Source: Methanococcoides alaskense
GTDB lineage: Archaea; Halobacteriota; Methanosarcinia; Methanosarcinales; Methanosarcinaceae
NCBI RefSeq assembly: GCF_031454185.1
Contig: NZ_JAVDQI010000002.1
Location: forward strand, 186,001-250,000
Length of the DNA stretch: 64,000 bases
Reading direction: 5' to 3'
The notes beneath the pieces were generated by a model that was not told where the DNA came from, made no database searches, and worked only from the letters and a program-made list of their open reading frames with translations. Below, in pieces: positions 28,655-37,726 of the stretch. Made by a program: the position numbers and the translations under genes. Each line of letters opens with the position of its first letter. The stretch's first letter is position 1.

Positions 28655-29541
28655 CTGCCCAGGTAACAGATGGGTGGAGCTGCTCGCACATATGTGGTAG
28701 TATTTCTCATTCTATCGATGTGTCTCTGGGCCTTGTGTATGGTCTCTCTGGACAATTCGGTATTCTTTTCAATTACCTCTACAGACAGCCGATGTTCCTG
28801 AGCATACAGTAGTTGATCCATGACATGGATGGGCATGCGCCAGTAGAAATCCTCATCAGAGGTGAAATGGCTCCATGTGTCAGCGCTTGGTGGCCGCTGT
28901 ATGATCGCTTCATCGACATTGAGAAGTTTTGCCAGGGCATATATCTGGGTCTTATAGCAATCCGCCAATGGTTCAATATCCACGCCCCCGTCTCCGTATT
29001 TTACGAATTGACCAAGGGCCAGTTCAGTCTTGTTGGTAGTACCGCAAACTGCATAGTTCATCTTCTCAGCACACATGTACTGGACGAGCATCCTGGACCT
29101 TTGCTTGACGTTCTGCAATCCGATCAGTTCCAGATAATCGTTTGCCTTCAACCTGTACTTTGCAATCGCTTCGCCATCCTTTATCAGCTGTATATATGGA
29201 ACGTTCAACAATCCCTGATTCAGAAAATCAGGCAGTACCAGCGATGTTTTGTGTATCCTGGGGTCATATTCCGGACAGGTCCTCTTTATGATCTGTTCCT
29301 TCTTATCATAAATATCAAGTGATTCCAGTATGGGGGAGATGGAGACCTCTTCATATGATATTTCCAGGCTTTCGCAAATCTCTGCCCCTAGGGATGTGCT
29401 GGATGGGGCCGATTCTTTTTCTGGAATGAGCAGGCCATATACATTATCTTTTCCCAGTTCTTGCACGGCAAGCGTAAGGGCCACAGCTGAATCAATGCCT
29501 CCCGAGACTCCTATGACCAATCCTTTTTTCTTAAAACCCAC
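28651..29541 (-). CDS. NAD-synthetase-like amide-forming enzyme
   Basis: 296 residues from a GTG start. The PP-loop ATP site is GVSGGIDSA (about 11-19). KYGDGGVDIEPLADCYKTQ and RPPSAD match NadE, which turns deamido-NAD into NAD with ammonia. The end of the protein (YWRMPIHVMDQLLYAQ to APPICYLGR) and a middle stretch around CPEYDPRIHKTSLVLP differ from usual NadE. In this operon a specialised amide-forming role is as likely as NAD synthesis. The same frame continues upstream without a stop to 29631, encoding a helix typical of NadE (DELNGDAEKIAETIRTFIKE), but there is no ATG, GTG or TTG; an ATA at 29619 lies nine bases behind GGAG. The start is therefore uncertain. Confidence 0.7.
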   Translation of the reverse strand: MGFKKKGLVIGVSGGIDSAVALTLAVQELGKDNVYGLLIPEKESAPSSTSLGAEICESLEISYEEVSISPILESLDIYDKKEQIIKRTCPEYDPRIHKTSLVLPDFLNQGLLNVPYIQLIKDGEAIAKYRLKANDYLELIGLQNVKQRSRMLVQYMCAEKMNYAVCGTTNKTELALGQFVKYGDGGVDIEPLADCYKTQIYALAKLLNVDEAIIQRPPSADTWSHFTSDEDFYWRMPIHVMDQLLYAQEHRLSVEVIEKNTELSRETIHKAQRHIDRMRNTTTYVRAAPPICYLGR

Positions 29542-29764
29542 AACCTGTTCCTTAATAAAAGTCCTGATAGTTTCGGCGATCTTTTCAGCATCCCCGTTCA
29601 GTTCATCAATTATTCGTATGGTATCACTCTCCTACAATGATTGGATGGTTGACATTATATCACAAGGTAAGGGATTACATTGGTTGATTTGCATGGAATG
29701 GTTGCCAGCAATCCAGATATTCTCTTTAGCCATGGAGCAAAAAGCTGCTATATAACTTTGTGGC

Positions 29765-30775
29765 TTATTTTAGCTTTAGCTTAAGTTTGTTCGCAGCTTC
29801 TTCTATCAATGGCTGTGATAATTCTTTGTGGAGTTTTTCCAGACCTTCCTCTCTGGACATATCTCCGCTTCTGACAATTCCTGCTATGTCAAAGGCGTAT
29901 GGATGAATATCATATTTATCCAGATGGTTGTAACAGGCAAAGGAATTCAATGTACAGTTGGTCGAATTACTGTCATTGATATCTGGGGGGAGCCATCCTA
30001 TCTCCACCAAGTTCTTAATTATTGTATTTTCATTATAATCCCACAGACATAGGGGGTGCAGCATGATTGGAGCGTCATTTCCTATATTTTCAATAACATC
30101 CTTTTTTATCAGGAACAACTCATCCCTGTCATCAATCCCCATCTCTTGAAGTTGTTTCTCAAAAAGCTTCCTCGACCACTGTATGAAATTAGCTGACAGG
30201 TTGATTATGGGATTGGGGGACTGTGCCCCTGTGAATGCAAATACAACGAAAGGTGCTTTCTGAACGATGGCCTGTTCTATCAACTTCTGTTTGATGATAC
30301 TGATGCAGGTGTTGCATATATCACTGGCTCTGTATTTGGCGACCTTGGGGAATACATCATGGGATTCAGCAGCCTTTCTGAATGTATCGTACAGTATATC
30401 CTTTTCCATGGTCAGTTTAAAATAGTCACATCCTGCTATCTCACACATTTTTTTTGCATTCGCTACTGCGTTCTCAGATGTGAAACCATTATCAAATTGG
30501 ACGGCCAGTATTTTCAGGAAGGGATACTTATTTTTCAGTTTGTAAAGCGTGTATGAAGAGTCTTTGCCACCGGAAAGTGCAAAGATCATGTCATATTTGT
30601 GCTTGCCCTTGTGTTCCTCAAAGAGTTCTTCCATCCGGGCTACATATTCATCCTTCTCTTCCGAAGAAAGAGGGGCATATGTCTCACAAAAATGGCAGAG
30701 GCCACTCTCCTCATTAATCGTTATGCCCGGGATCTCCGAATCCAGAACACATTTTTCACATACTTTTTTTGACAT
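29765..30775 (-). CDS. N-acetyl-sugar amidotransferase-like PP-loop protein
   Basis: 336 residues. An N-terminal zinc-binding pattern (CEKCVLD, later CHFCETY) is followed by a PP-loop ATP site ALSGGKDSSYTLYKL (about residues 65-79) and VQFDNGFTSE. A second Cys pair (CNTC) lies near residue 150. This is the layout of the PseA/WbpG family that forms acetamidino groups on surface sugars by ATP-dependent transfer of ammonia. The usual glutaminase partners are not nearby, but an NadE-like enzyme is. A role in amidating a sugar or a carrier-bound acid is inferred. GAGGGG precedes the ATG, and the gene start overlaps the ligase gene by 20 bases. Confidence 0.75.
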   Translation of the reverse strand: MSKKVCEKCVLDSEIPGITINEESGLCHFCETYAPLSSEEKDEYVARMEELFEEHKGKHKYDMIFALSGGKDSSYTLYKLKNKYPFLKILAVQFDNGFTSENAVANAKKMCEIAGCDYFKLTMEKDILYDTFRKAAESHDVFPKVAKYRASDICNTCISIIKQKLIEQAIVQKAPFVVFAFTGAQSPNPIINLSANFIQWSRKLFEKQLQEMGIDDRDELFLIKKDVIENIGNDAPIMLHPLCLWDYNENTIIKNLVEIGWLPPDINDSNSTNCTLNSFACYNHLDKYDIHPYAFDIAGIVRSGDMSREEGLEKLHKELSQPLIEEAANKLKLKLK

Positions 30776-32234
30776 TTTGATACCCCTCTATTATAGATCT
30801 ATTAGATATTTTCCCGTTCTCGCTCAATGGCGGATTATCGATGAAGAGTATTTCCCGTGGGCAAAGGTAGCCAGGTAGGTTTTTCCGGCAGAATGCATGC
30901 AGGTTTTCAACATCTGTCCCTTGTCCAGGAATGACCATGAGGCTAATGGCATTTCCCATAATCTCGTGTGGCACCGGTACCACGAAAACATTGGTGACCT
31001 CATTGTTGTTCTCTATATATTTTTCAACTTCTCTTGGATTCACTCGATGGTCACCTATTTTTATAAGGTCGTCCTTGCGCCCCAGTAGTCTAAAATAACC
31101 ATTGGGCAATTTCTGTGCCAGATCCCCTGTGTACATCCAACCATCAATGATCTTCTTCTCAGTGGCCATCTCATCATCCAAGTAACCTATCAGTATATTG
31201 TCGCCCTTAGCAACCAGTTCTCCTGCGATGTCTGGTCCAACCGGTCTGTTGTCGGCATCAAATACATCCAGGATGACGCCGGGTATAGGCTTGCCGATCG
31301 TATCACCGAATTTGTCCACATCCTCTGGCGGCAGGTAGGCCAGTCTTGCCGTGGCTTCGGTCTGACCATACATTGGCAGTATCGTTATATCCGGATTCGA
31401 CTCCTTTATATTTTTCACTGTGACTCCATCCATGCCACCGCCTGCAGATGCAGCCATCCTGACATTTCCAAATGCCTTTTTGAACCTCTCTGGATGTCGA
31501 AGGAGCATACGATATGTACTGGGAACTCCATAGAATATCGATATTCCTGATTCTATCAGACTGAAAGTCGATTCTATAAAGTTCATGTTCCCGACTCCGA
31601 TGGATCCGCCAGCCATCAGCTGGGAATCGATTATGGAATTTCCAAAAGCATGGTGTGGGGATATCACCATTGCTGCCTTATCATCAGGAATTATGTCAAG
31701 TACCTCTATTATTGAACCTGCATTTGCTATCAGGTTTCTATCACTTAACATGACGCCTTTTGGAGTGCCTGTTGTACCGGATGTGTACAGCACCAGTCTC
31801 GTGTCTGGATTATTGATCTCTCTTACGATCCTTTTACGCAGGGTCTTTACGGAAGTATCATTTGAAACAACGACCACGGTTTCAAAACACTCAAAAAAGT
31901 CCTCTCCAAGCCTTGAATACTGTGTTTCTGTTGCAATTATATTATTGATATGGGCAGTATCAAGGATCCGTTCCAGACTGAACATTGGCAATTCGATCGG
32001 CAGAGGTATTGCGATGTTGTTTGACCGGTATACCGCCATAAGCATTTTTATATATTGTATGCCGGATTCTGCTAGTATTGCAAACCTGCAATGCCCAAAG
32101 TCCATCATGGATGAGGTAATACTATTTATATCCTCATCAAGACAGCTGTAGGAAATAGAGTTTTTGCCTTCTTCAATGGCAACGTTATGAGGACTTTTTC
32201 TGGCATATTCTGTAATATAGGTATCAATTCTCAT
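30756..32234 (-). CDS. AMP-forming acyl ligase (ANL superfamily)
   Basis: 492 residues with all core motifs: YTSGTTGTPKGVMLSD (about 149-164), MYGQTEATAR, YTGDLAQ, GRKDDLIKIGDHRVNPREVE and the C-terminal catalytic lysine in SENGKISNRSI. Such enzymes make an acyl-AMP and pass the acyl group to CoA or to a phosphopantetheine arm. The acyl carrier protein gene ends four bases upstream, so this ligase most likely loads that carrier, as DltA or stand-alone adenylation domains do. The acid or amino acid used is not evident; the absence of a DltA-type signature leaves it open. It overlaps the amidotransferase gene at its end. Confidence 0.85.
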   Translation of the reverse strand: MRIDTYITEYARKSPHNVAIEEGKNSISYSCLDEDINSITSSMMDFGHCRFAILAESGIQYIKMLMAVYRSNNIAIPLPIELPMFSLERILDTAHINNIIATETQYSRLGEDFFECFETVVVVSNDTSVKTLRKRIVREINNPDTRLVLYTSGTTGTPKGVMLSDRNLIANAGSIIEVLDIIPDDKAAMVISPHHAFGNSIIDSQLMAGGSIGVGNMNFIESTFSLIESGISIFYGVPSTYRMLLRHPERFKKAFGNVRMAASAGGGMDGVTVKNIKESNPDITILPMYGQTEATARLAYLPPEDVDKFGDTIGKPIPGVILDVFDADNRPVGPDIAGELVAKGDNILIGYLDDEMATEKKIIDGWMYTGDLAQKLPNGYFRLLGRKDDLIKIGDHRVNPREVEKYIENNNEVTNVFVVPVPHEIMGNAISLMVIPGQGTDVENLHAFCRKNLPGYLCPREILFIDNPPLSENGKISNRSIIEGYQNVKKSM

Positions 32235-32238
32235 GATC

Positions 32239-32484
32239 TCACTCTGTCAGTTTAACGATCAGATCAGTGATTCCTTGTAAAGAGTCAAAATTTTCCGGGG
32301 TCAACATGTCTTCAGGAATTTCTATGGAATATTTTTCACATATATAATCCATCAATTCGATCAGGCCGATCGAATCCATGATCCCGTTCTGGGTGAGGGA
32401 ATCATTATCATTCAACTGGGTGTTCCCATCCATAAAAGATTTGTTATTCAGGTAGTTAAGTATATCTTTCTTTATCGTTTCCAT
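32239..32484 (-). CDS. Acyl carrier protein
   Basis: 81 residues, acidic, predicted four-helix. The phosphopantetheine attachment serine sits in NGIMDSIGLIELMDYI (about residues 34-49). The helix after it is hydrophobic-acidic as in ACPs, and TPENFDSLQGITDLIVKL forms the last helix. The carrier holds acyl or aminoacyl groups as thioesters. Archaea normally have no ACP-based lipid synthesis, so its presence beside a dedicated PPTase and ligase is notable. GGGGGCTAGAGAG before the ATG supports the start. The ligase starts four bases after its stop. Confidence 0.85.
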   Translation of the reverse strand: METIKKDILNYLNNKSFMDGNTQLNDNDSLTQNGIMDSIGLIELMDYICEKYSIEIPEDMLTPENFDSLQGITDLIVKLTE

Positions 32485-32640
32485 GTCTCTCTAGCCCCCA
32501 AGCTCTCCTTTTTTGCGAATCGATGATCGTTGGCAATACACGTTAGTTTTTTGCCATGTATAATGTTATTTCTAATGGTATTAATATATTTTCAACAAGG
32601 CAATTTCCTGGAGACGACAAATATTAATCGTATACTGATT

Positions 32641-33270
32641 CTAATCAGTAACAACAGCAAGTATGTATTTGCTGTTTATAATATAATTTAAATGACAGAT
32701 ATTGTCAAGATATAATTCTTTATTCAAATTAGATAAAATGCTCTTATTCAAAAACTTACAATACGCTTCTTTCAGGGTCCATATCATTAAATGATCGTGA
32801 CCATTCGCATATGTGTCGGCATGTAAAAGTGGGTTGTGCAGGTATTTTGAAACATTTGTAAGAGACCGTAATTTTCTAAGCTCGACATCAACACCAATCT
32901 CGGTCTTTGAGATCGCCAGGGTGACAATATTTTCAGTATAGGAGATGCAGATATGTACTTCTTTATGATTATGTACATGGACTTTTCCATATTTGTCTTT
33001 ATACATGGATATGTCGGATACGGTTCGTTCTTTGAGGATACTACACAGAATATGTTTCAAAACGATTCTGGATGTAATGTATCTTTTTTTGAAATATTCG
33101 GTTTGTAATATTTCCAGATGTTCTTTTTCAATGTCATCCAGGTGATCTGTATTCAATGTATCATAGTCATTCAGATCAACTATGAGGATAAGAATATCAT
33201 TCTGTTCCCAAAAGTGGAGTATATGTTCCAGAGAAACAGTGGATGGTATTTTTAAATTTTTAGTGTCCAT
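32641..33270 (-). CDS. 4'-phosphopantetheinyl transferase (Sfp type)
   Basis: 209 residues from the ATG at 33270, supported by GTGGGGAACTGGT directly before it; the frame is open to 33315. The family signature is visible in both halves: IGVDVELRK (about residues 120-128), where the acids bind magnesium, and WTLKEAYCKFL (about 163-173). HICISYTENIVTLAIS corresponds to the conserved strand before them. Sfp-type enzymes move phosphopantetheine from CoA to a carrier-protein serine. It is the only enzyme needed to activate the ACP downstream, 156 bases away in the same direction. It lacks any other obvious target in the window. Confidence 0.85.
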   Translation of the reverse strand: MDTKNLKIPSTVSLEHILHFWEQNDILILIVDLNDYDTLNTDHLDDIEKEHLEILQTEYFKKRYITSRIVLKHILCSILKERTVSDISMYKDKYGKVHVHNHKEVHICISYTENIVTLAISKTEIGVDVELRKLRSLTNVSKYLHNPLLHADTYANGHDHLMIWTLKEAYCKFLNKSILSNLNKELYLDNICHLNYIINSKYILAVVTD

Positions 33271-33365
33271 ACCAGTTCCCCACATATATATGCACACAAA
33301 ATACCGCAGTTCCATGTCCTCTGGATCACTGTATTATCTCCTTCTAAACTTATTCCCTCATATGT

Positions 33366-34784
33366 TCAGTTAACATCCCCTCTTCCAATCCCTCGATAAA
33401 CGAACCCTCCATCAACAAAAACAGTAGGATCAATAACGTTCCTGCCATCCACAATAACAGGCTGATCTTTACCCATCAATGCTTTAACATCCGCAGGGCT
33501 CAGTTTGAAGTATTCGGAGTGACCGGTCAGGATCACGACCGCATCAGCATCTTTCACTACTGATCCCATATCTTTCTCGATCTCAACATTTGGATAGCTT
33601 AAAACATGCGGATCATGTACCATCACTTCAGCACCGGCTTCGATAAGTAGATCCCTGTATGGTTCGGATGGGGGATTCCTCGCATCATCGGAATCATTGA
33701 TGAAGGCCCAGCCAAGCATGGCGATCTTTGAGCCTTTGATCTTTTTGCCGGTGGCTGCAAGGGCATCTTCAGTGAGCTTGAACATGTGGGCGGGCATGAA
33801 GTCGTTCACTTTTCTTGCGAGGACGTAGATGGAGTCAGCATTTTCGGGGTAGTCAAGGGGCGTTTCGCCGGCTATCTCTATACCTCTTTCAAGGTGATAG
33901 GTGTCTTTTGTCAGGCAGTGGCCGCCTACTCCGGCTCCGGGCCAGAGGATGGCTCTTGTGATGCCTTCGCCTTTCAGGCTGTCTATTCCGGCACGGACAT
34001 CGTAGAAGTTGATTCTCATGGACTCGCAATAGAGGGCGAGCTGGTTGGCTGCTGCGATCTGGAGGTCACGGAAGGTGTTCTCTGCGGTTTTGGTGACCTC
34101 GGCGGCCGTGGCGGACATTGGGATGATCTTTCCCTTTGTGAGGACCGGGGAGTATAGCTCGATGGCTCGCTTTGTGCTGGTCTCGTCTATTCCTCCGACA
34201 ATTCTGTCGTGTTCCTGGATGTTCTTCAGGAGGCGTCCTACCATCACGCGTTCAGGAGCGTGGGCCAGGGCGAAATCCTCTCCTGCTATCAGGCCGGATT
34301 CCTCTTCGAGGATGTCTTTGGCCATTCCTTTTGTGGTTCCCGGGGTGACGGTGGATTCAAGCACTACCAGTGTGCCGGGGGTGAGGTATTTACCCACATT
34401 GCGTATGCCTTCGATGAGGGCTCCGAAATCAGGGATGAGGTCTGCAGGGTTCGCAAATGGGGTCTGGATGGCCAGGGTCACTGCGTCCATCTCTGCAATT
34501 CTTGAGAAATCTGGGGTGCACTCGAACTTTTTGGCATCGGTGACTTTTCTTAAGAGGTCTTCAAGGCCGGGTTCTTCACCTTTCAACGGGCTTTCGCCGT
34601 TGTTGATCATATCGATCTTGTAGCCGGATGAAGCGGAGTTCCTCTGGAAACCCAGCACCTTTTCAAAATCATCTACATCTGCAAACAGAGCAGCAGCAGG
34701 AATACCTACATATCCCATACCTAGCACGCCTATCTTTTTGATTGGTCCTCGTGCATCCATAATTTTCTGTAACTTGTCACTCAT
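33366..34784 (-). CDS. Nucleotide-sugar dehydrogenase (UDP-ManNAc/UDP-GlcNAc type)
   Basis: 472 residues. The NAD-binding start is KIGVLGMGYVGIPAAALFA (about 17-35). STVTPGTTKGMA and the catalytic-cysteine motif GAGVGGHCLTKD (about 275-286) mark the UDP-sugar 6-dehydrogenases, and the C-terminal domain ends AVVILTGHSEYFKL and VDGRNVIDP. Two NAD-dependent oxidations turn a UDP-N-acetylhexosamine into a uronic acid. The neighbouring Gfo/Idh/MocA oxidoreductase upstream fits a route to 2,3-diamino or N-acetyl uronates, as in archaeal glycans. The start is supported by CAGGTTGATATA. The relic at 27683 shows that a second copy once existed. Confidence 0.85.
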   Translation of the reverse strand: MSDKLQKIMDARGPIKKIGVLGMGYVGIPAAALFADVDDFEKVLGFQRNSASSGYKIDMINNGESPLKGEEPGLEDLLRKVTDAKKFECTPDFSRIAEMDAVTLAIQTPFANPADLIPDFGALIEGIRNVGKYLTPGTLVVLESTVTPGTTKGMAKDILEEESGLIAGEDFALAHAPERVMVGRLLKNIQEHDRIVGGIDETSTKRAIELYSPVLTKGKIIPMSATAAEVTKTAENTFRDLQIAAANQLALYCESMRINFYDVRAGIDSLKGEGITRAILWPGAGVGGHCLTKDTYHLERGIEIAGETPLDYPENADSIYVLARKVNDFMPAHMFKLTEDALAATGKKIKGSKIAMLGWAFINDSDDARNPPSEPYRDLLIEAGAEVMVHDPHVLSYPNVEIEKDMGSVVKDADAVVILTGHSEYFKLSPADVKALMGKDQPVIVDGRNVIDPTVFVDGGFVYRGIGRGDVN

Positions 34785-34837
34785 TATATCAACCTGTGTT
34801 ATCCGTTTTATAAATGTAAAAATTTAATATGTAGCGA

Positions 34838-35770
34838 TCACAATTGGATAGTCTTTTCCTGTTTGTATGACTCAATGGCAGCCATGCAGACTTCCAGTGC
34901 GTGCTTTCCGTTCTCTCCGTTGGGATGTATCTTTTCACCTGTGCTCACACATTTGATGAAATGTTCAAGTTCGTTCCTGAGAGGCTCAGCCTTGTCCACT
35001 TTTGCTTCCCTTATCCAGTTCTCATCATGCAGCTCTAATGTCTGGTTGATGTAGTCCAGATATGCCACGCCTTTAATTCCTACGGCGGTAAGGTTGCGTA
35101 TCTTGTGAGGGGTCAGCCAGTTGGTATCCACAAGTCCTGTCAGGTCATGGTCAAATCTCAGGTGGATGGACGCATGGTCCTCGAACGGATGGATGTCTGC
35201 ACCTGCAATGGCATGAACGTTGTTTACTTCAAGGCCGTAAAGGTATGAAATGATATCGATGTCGTGCACTCCTATATCCAGGATCACACCCACATCCCTT
35301 ATTCTTGGATTGTATGGGCCGACCCTTCGGGTCGAAATGGAAACTATCTTTCCAAGCAGCCCCTCATCTATGATCTCCTTAAGCTTGATGACCGCCGGAT
35401 TGAACCTCTCTATGTGTCCGATCATTAATGCTTTTCCTGCATTCTTTGCAGCCTGTATCATTATATTTGCATTTTCCGGCGTATCCGCTATGGGCTTTTC
35501 CACAAGCACATTTGCCCCGGCTTCAAGGGCATCAAGACACACCCGTTTATGGAGCTTTGTCGGGACAACGATGCTAATAGCATCCAGGTCTTTCCCAAGC
35601 AGCCTCTTGTAGTCTGTAAATGGCTCGGTTTCGTATTTTCTGGAAAGTTCATTCACCCTTTTCTCATCGATATCTGAGATTCCGACAAGTTCCACGCCTT
35701 CCATCTCATGATATATCCTTATATGGTTAACACCCATAGCTCCGGTTCCGATAACTCCTACACGTAACAT
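34838..35770 (-). CDS. Gfo/Idh/MocA family sugar oxidoreductase
   Basis: 310 residues. The NAD(P)-binding start MLRVGVIGTGAMGVNHIRIY is followed by VVPTKLHKRVCLDALEAG and VLVEKPIADTPENA, the signature lysine of the family. IGHIERFNPAV and DIGVHDIDIISYLYG are typical of UDP-N-acetylglucosamine 3-dehydrogenases and UDP-GlcNAcA oxidases. It probably oxidises C3 of a nucleotide sugar so that an amino group can be added. It is first in the leftward operon with the dehydrogenase. GGAATAATTATC precedes the ATG. Confidence 0.8.
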   Translation of the reverse strand: MLRVGVIGTGAMGVNHIRIYHEMEGVELVGISDIDEKRVNELSRKYETEPFTDYKRLLGKDLDAISIVVPTKLHKRVCLDALEAGANVLVEKPIADTPENANIMIQAAKNAGKALMIGHIERFNPAVIKLKEIIDEGLLGKIVSISTRRVGPYNPRIRDVGVILDIGVHDIDIISYLYGLEVNNVHAIAGADIHPFEDHASIHLRFDHDLTGLVDTNWLTPHKIRNLTAVGIKGVAYLDYINQTLELHDENWIREAKVDKAEPLRNELEHFIKCVSTGEKIHPNGENGKHALEVCMAAIESYKQEKTIQL

Positions 35771-35848
35771 GATAATTATTCCTTAAAAATAGATGGATCG
35801 AATACAAGTACGACTAATGTTCACGATCCTTATAAGTCTACACGTCTT

Positions 35849-36013
35849 TAATGCTGGTTGATCTTCTCAAGCCTGCACACAATCACTCTGCGAGCTATTG
35901 CTCGTACTCTTCAAACAACACCCGAGCGTACAAAACAAGTCTCTCTCAGCTACGCTCTTATCTACCACAAACTTATTGCCACATACAGGGCATGTCTTCT
36001 CTACACTGATCAT
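35849..36013 (-). CDS. Small zinc-ribbon protein, 54 residues
   Basis: This short frame starts at ATG 36013 with GGTGGTAAGT directly before it. The start MISVEKTCPVCGNKFVVDKS holds a CPVC knuckle, and FCTLGCC about 19 residues later gives a second set of cysteines, so the protein can bind one zinc ion. A TATA-like run (ttaaatatttatag on the minus strand near 36077-36090) gives it its own promoter. No enzymatic domain is present; it may be a nucleic-acid-binding or assembly factor. It lies 78 bases before the oxidoreductase gene in the same direction. Confidence 0.6.
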
Positions 36014-36202
36014 ACTTACCACCAATTCCGGGCGCCAATTTTTGGATTACCACCTTTACACCCAATATTTTAAGTAGTCTATAAATATTTAAGTAAATCG
36101 GTCGCATCTTTTAAAATATATTAAAAAAGAAACATACATATTGATAATAATTAGTACTTTTGCAGGTGTTTGGAAGCCAGTAGTTCACACCTGAAATCCA
36201 TC

Positions 36203-36694
36203 TCACTTGAGCTTCATATGTCCGTGCACATCGATCTCTCCCTGGCCGATACGGGTGGAGGATATGGGCATGTCGTCATCAGCCATTACGTAGTTTATGC
36301 TCACTATCTTTATTTCGGGCCTTCCTGCACTTTTTCTGATCTCATTGATCTTCAGGGCTACGGGGTGTGTCTCGGGGGACACTACGATGAACTCATAATT
36401 TTCCTCAAGGGTAGAGCCGTAAGGATCCTTCAGGGTCTGTATATTGTACCTTTTTTCGGGTATGCCAAGTTGCTCGATGAAGGTGGTCAGATTCTTCTTA
36501 CGGGTGTTGATGTCGGGAATGTTCCTGTTCTTCTGTCTTGCCATCTCATCGGATGTCAGGCCGATATCCACAATATCGCCTTCCGCCATCTCGAACGCCC
36601 TTCTGATCAGTGCCGTGTGGCCATCGTGAAGGAATTCAAAGGTTCCTCCTACCGCTGTTCTTCCCATCGCTTGCAAAAGGGGTTCGTATGTCAT
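36203..36694 (-). CDS. coaD: Phosphopantetheine adenylyltransferase (archaeal type)
   Basis: 163 residues of the nucleotidylyltransferase fold: AVGGTFEFLHDGHTALIRRAF (nucleotide-binding HxGH-like site), IGLTSDEMARQKN, VVSPETHPVALKINEIR, and the closing ISSTRI. This is the archaeal/eukaryotic form of the enzyme that joins 4'-phosphopantetheine and ATP to make dephospho-CoA. CoA from this route is also the donor for the ACP in the neighbouring operon, though placement may be chance. The start is uncertain: the ATG at 36667 aligns better with homologues, that at 36694 gives a nine-residue extension. Confidence 0.85.
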   Translation of the reverse strand: MTYEPLLQAMGRTAVGGTFEFLHDGHTALIRRAFEMAEGDIVDIGLTSDEMARQKNRNIPDINTRKKNLTTFIEQLGIPEKRYNIQTLKDPYGSTLEENYEFIVVSPETHPVALKINEIRKSAGRPEIKIVSINYVMADDDMPISSTRIGQGEIDVHGHMKLK

Positions 36695-36791
36695 AAGTGT
36701 TATGATGGATTGGCGGGCTTGGTAGTCGGGATGGTGGTGTGGGAATGGGTAAGTGGTTTAAGATCGGTGATCAACACTCTCTAAATAAATG

Positions 36792-37340
36792 TTATAGATC
36801 CTGATCTGTTGTGTGTGGTACAATGATCCTGAAGAGTTGCCAGTATATCACTACGATGAACACTCCAAGTCCTGCAAGTTCGAACATGTATGTGTTCGAG
36901 ACCTCCGGTGCAAAACTGTTCGTGGTAACTACGGAAATGTAATGTGAGAATCCTCCATAAACAGACCCCTGCGGGAATTCCCATCCCATAACAGGCCACA
37001 GGAACGTTTGTGGTACTAACCACATACGGTCCTGTAAAATATGCATGAGGCTGGCAAAAGACAGAACGATCATTCCTGATCCATTTTCCCTCTGCTGCCT
37101 GTAAATAAAGACGCCCAAAAGGAATAGGGCTACTACGAACAAGAATGTGTGGGCAAAGATCCTTCCATTGGCAAATATTTCTTCAAAGAACAATCTCCCT
37201 ATCGGCTTGTCGATAAGGTCCGGTAAAAGTGCCCCGATGGCAACGAACCGATAATCGATCCTCTTCCTAATGGACGGAATAAGAAGTGAGATGATCAAAA
37301 ATATCGCCAGTGTAAGCCCCAAATGCCCAATGATAAACAT
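36792..37340 (-). CDS. Membrane-bound hydrolase-like protein (DUF457/YdjM type)
   Basis: 182 residues from the ATG at 37340, with four or five hydrophobic helices. IIGHLGLTLAI at the start, GALLPDLIDKPIG (about 40-52), GRIFAHTFLF and SFASLMHILQDRMW place conserved His and Asp residues as in the YdjM/DUF457 family of membrane metal-dependent hydrolases. The substrate is unknown. The frame is open to 37445, but that extra stretch is not hydrophobic and does not match the family start. It converges on no other gene and lies 97 bases from coaD. Confidence 0.65.
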   Translation of the reverse strand: MFIIGHLGLTLAIFLIISLLIPSIRKRIDYRFVAIGALLPDLIDKPIGRLFFEEIFANGRIFAHTFLFVVALFLLGVFIYRQQRENGSGMIVLSFASLMHILQDRMWLVPQTFLWPVMGWEFPQGSVYGGFSHYISVVTTNSFAPEVSNTYMFELAGLGVFIVVIYWQLFRIIVPHTTDQDL

Positions 37341-37726
37341 GATCTTGACTGGATCTGTAAATATATTAAGTGTTATGACTGCGTTTTTTGGATTGGTGGG
37401 CATAAATTGCGTGAAATTGCATGATATTTGAAAAAACATGGGCACGGGGTAATTTCTGTATGGCCCAGTTACTAATTGTTCAATAGCATCCTTCCATTTG
37501 GTTCATATGATGTCAGCTAATCAGGCAATGATGTCTCTTTCTTGTGGCCAAAATACCTTACCAATGGGTAACTTAATTTTAACTAAGCATCTTGAATTTT
37601 TGACCATTTTTCAATCGAATACTTTCAACCCGCTTAGCTCACGTATATATAGTCCTGAAGATAATTGAAGAACTAATGTGCACACATGAACCAAAAAAAC
37701 TGGTGCACCTCAAGGAGTAATTAAAA
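37341..37726 (+). promoter_or_regulatory. radA upstream region and promoter
   Basis: A TATA box (tatatata, 37644-37651) lies about 76 bases before the radA start, which predicts transcription from about 37673. AAGGAG at 37714-37719 is the ribosome binding site. The rest holds no recognisable gene. No operator can be named from one sequence. Confidence 0.5.
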
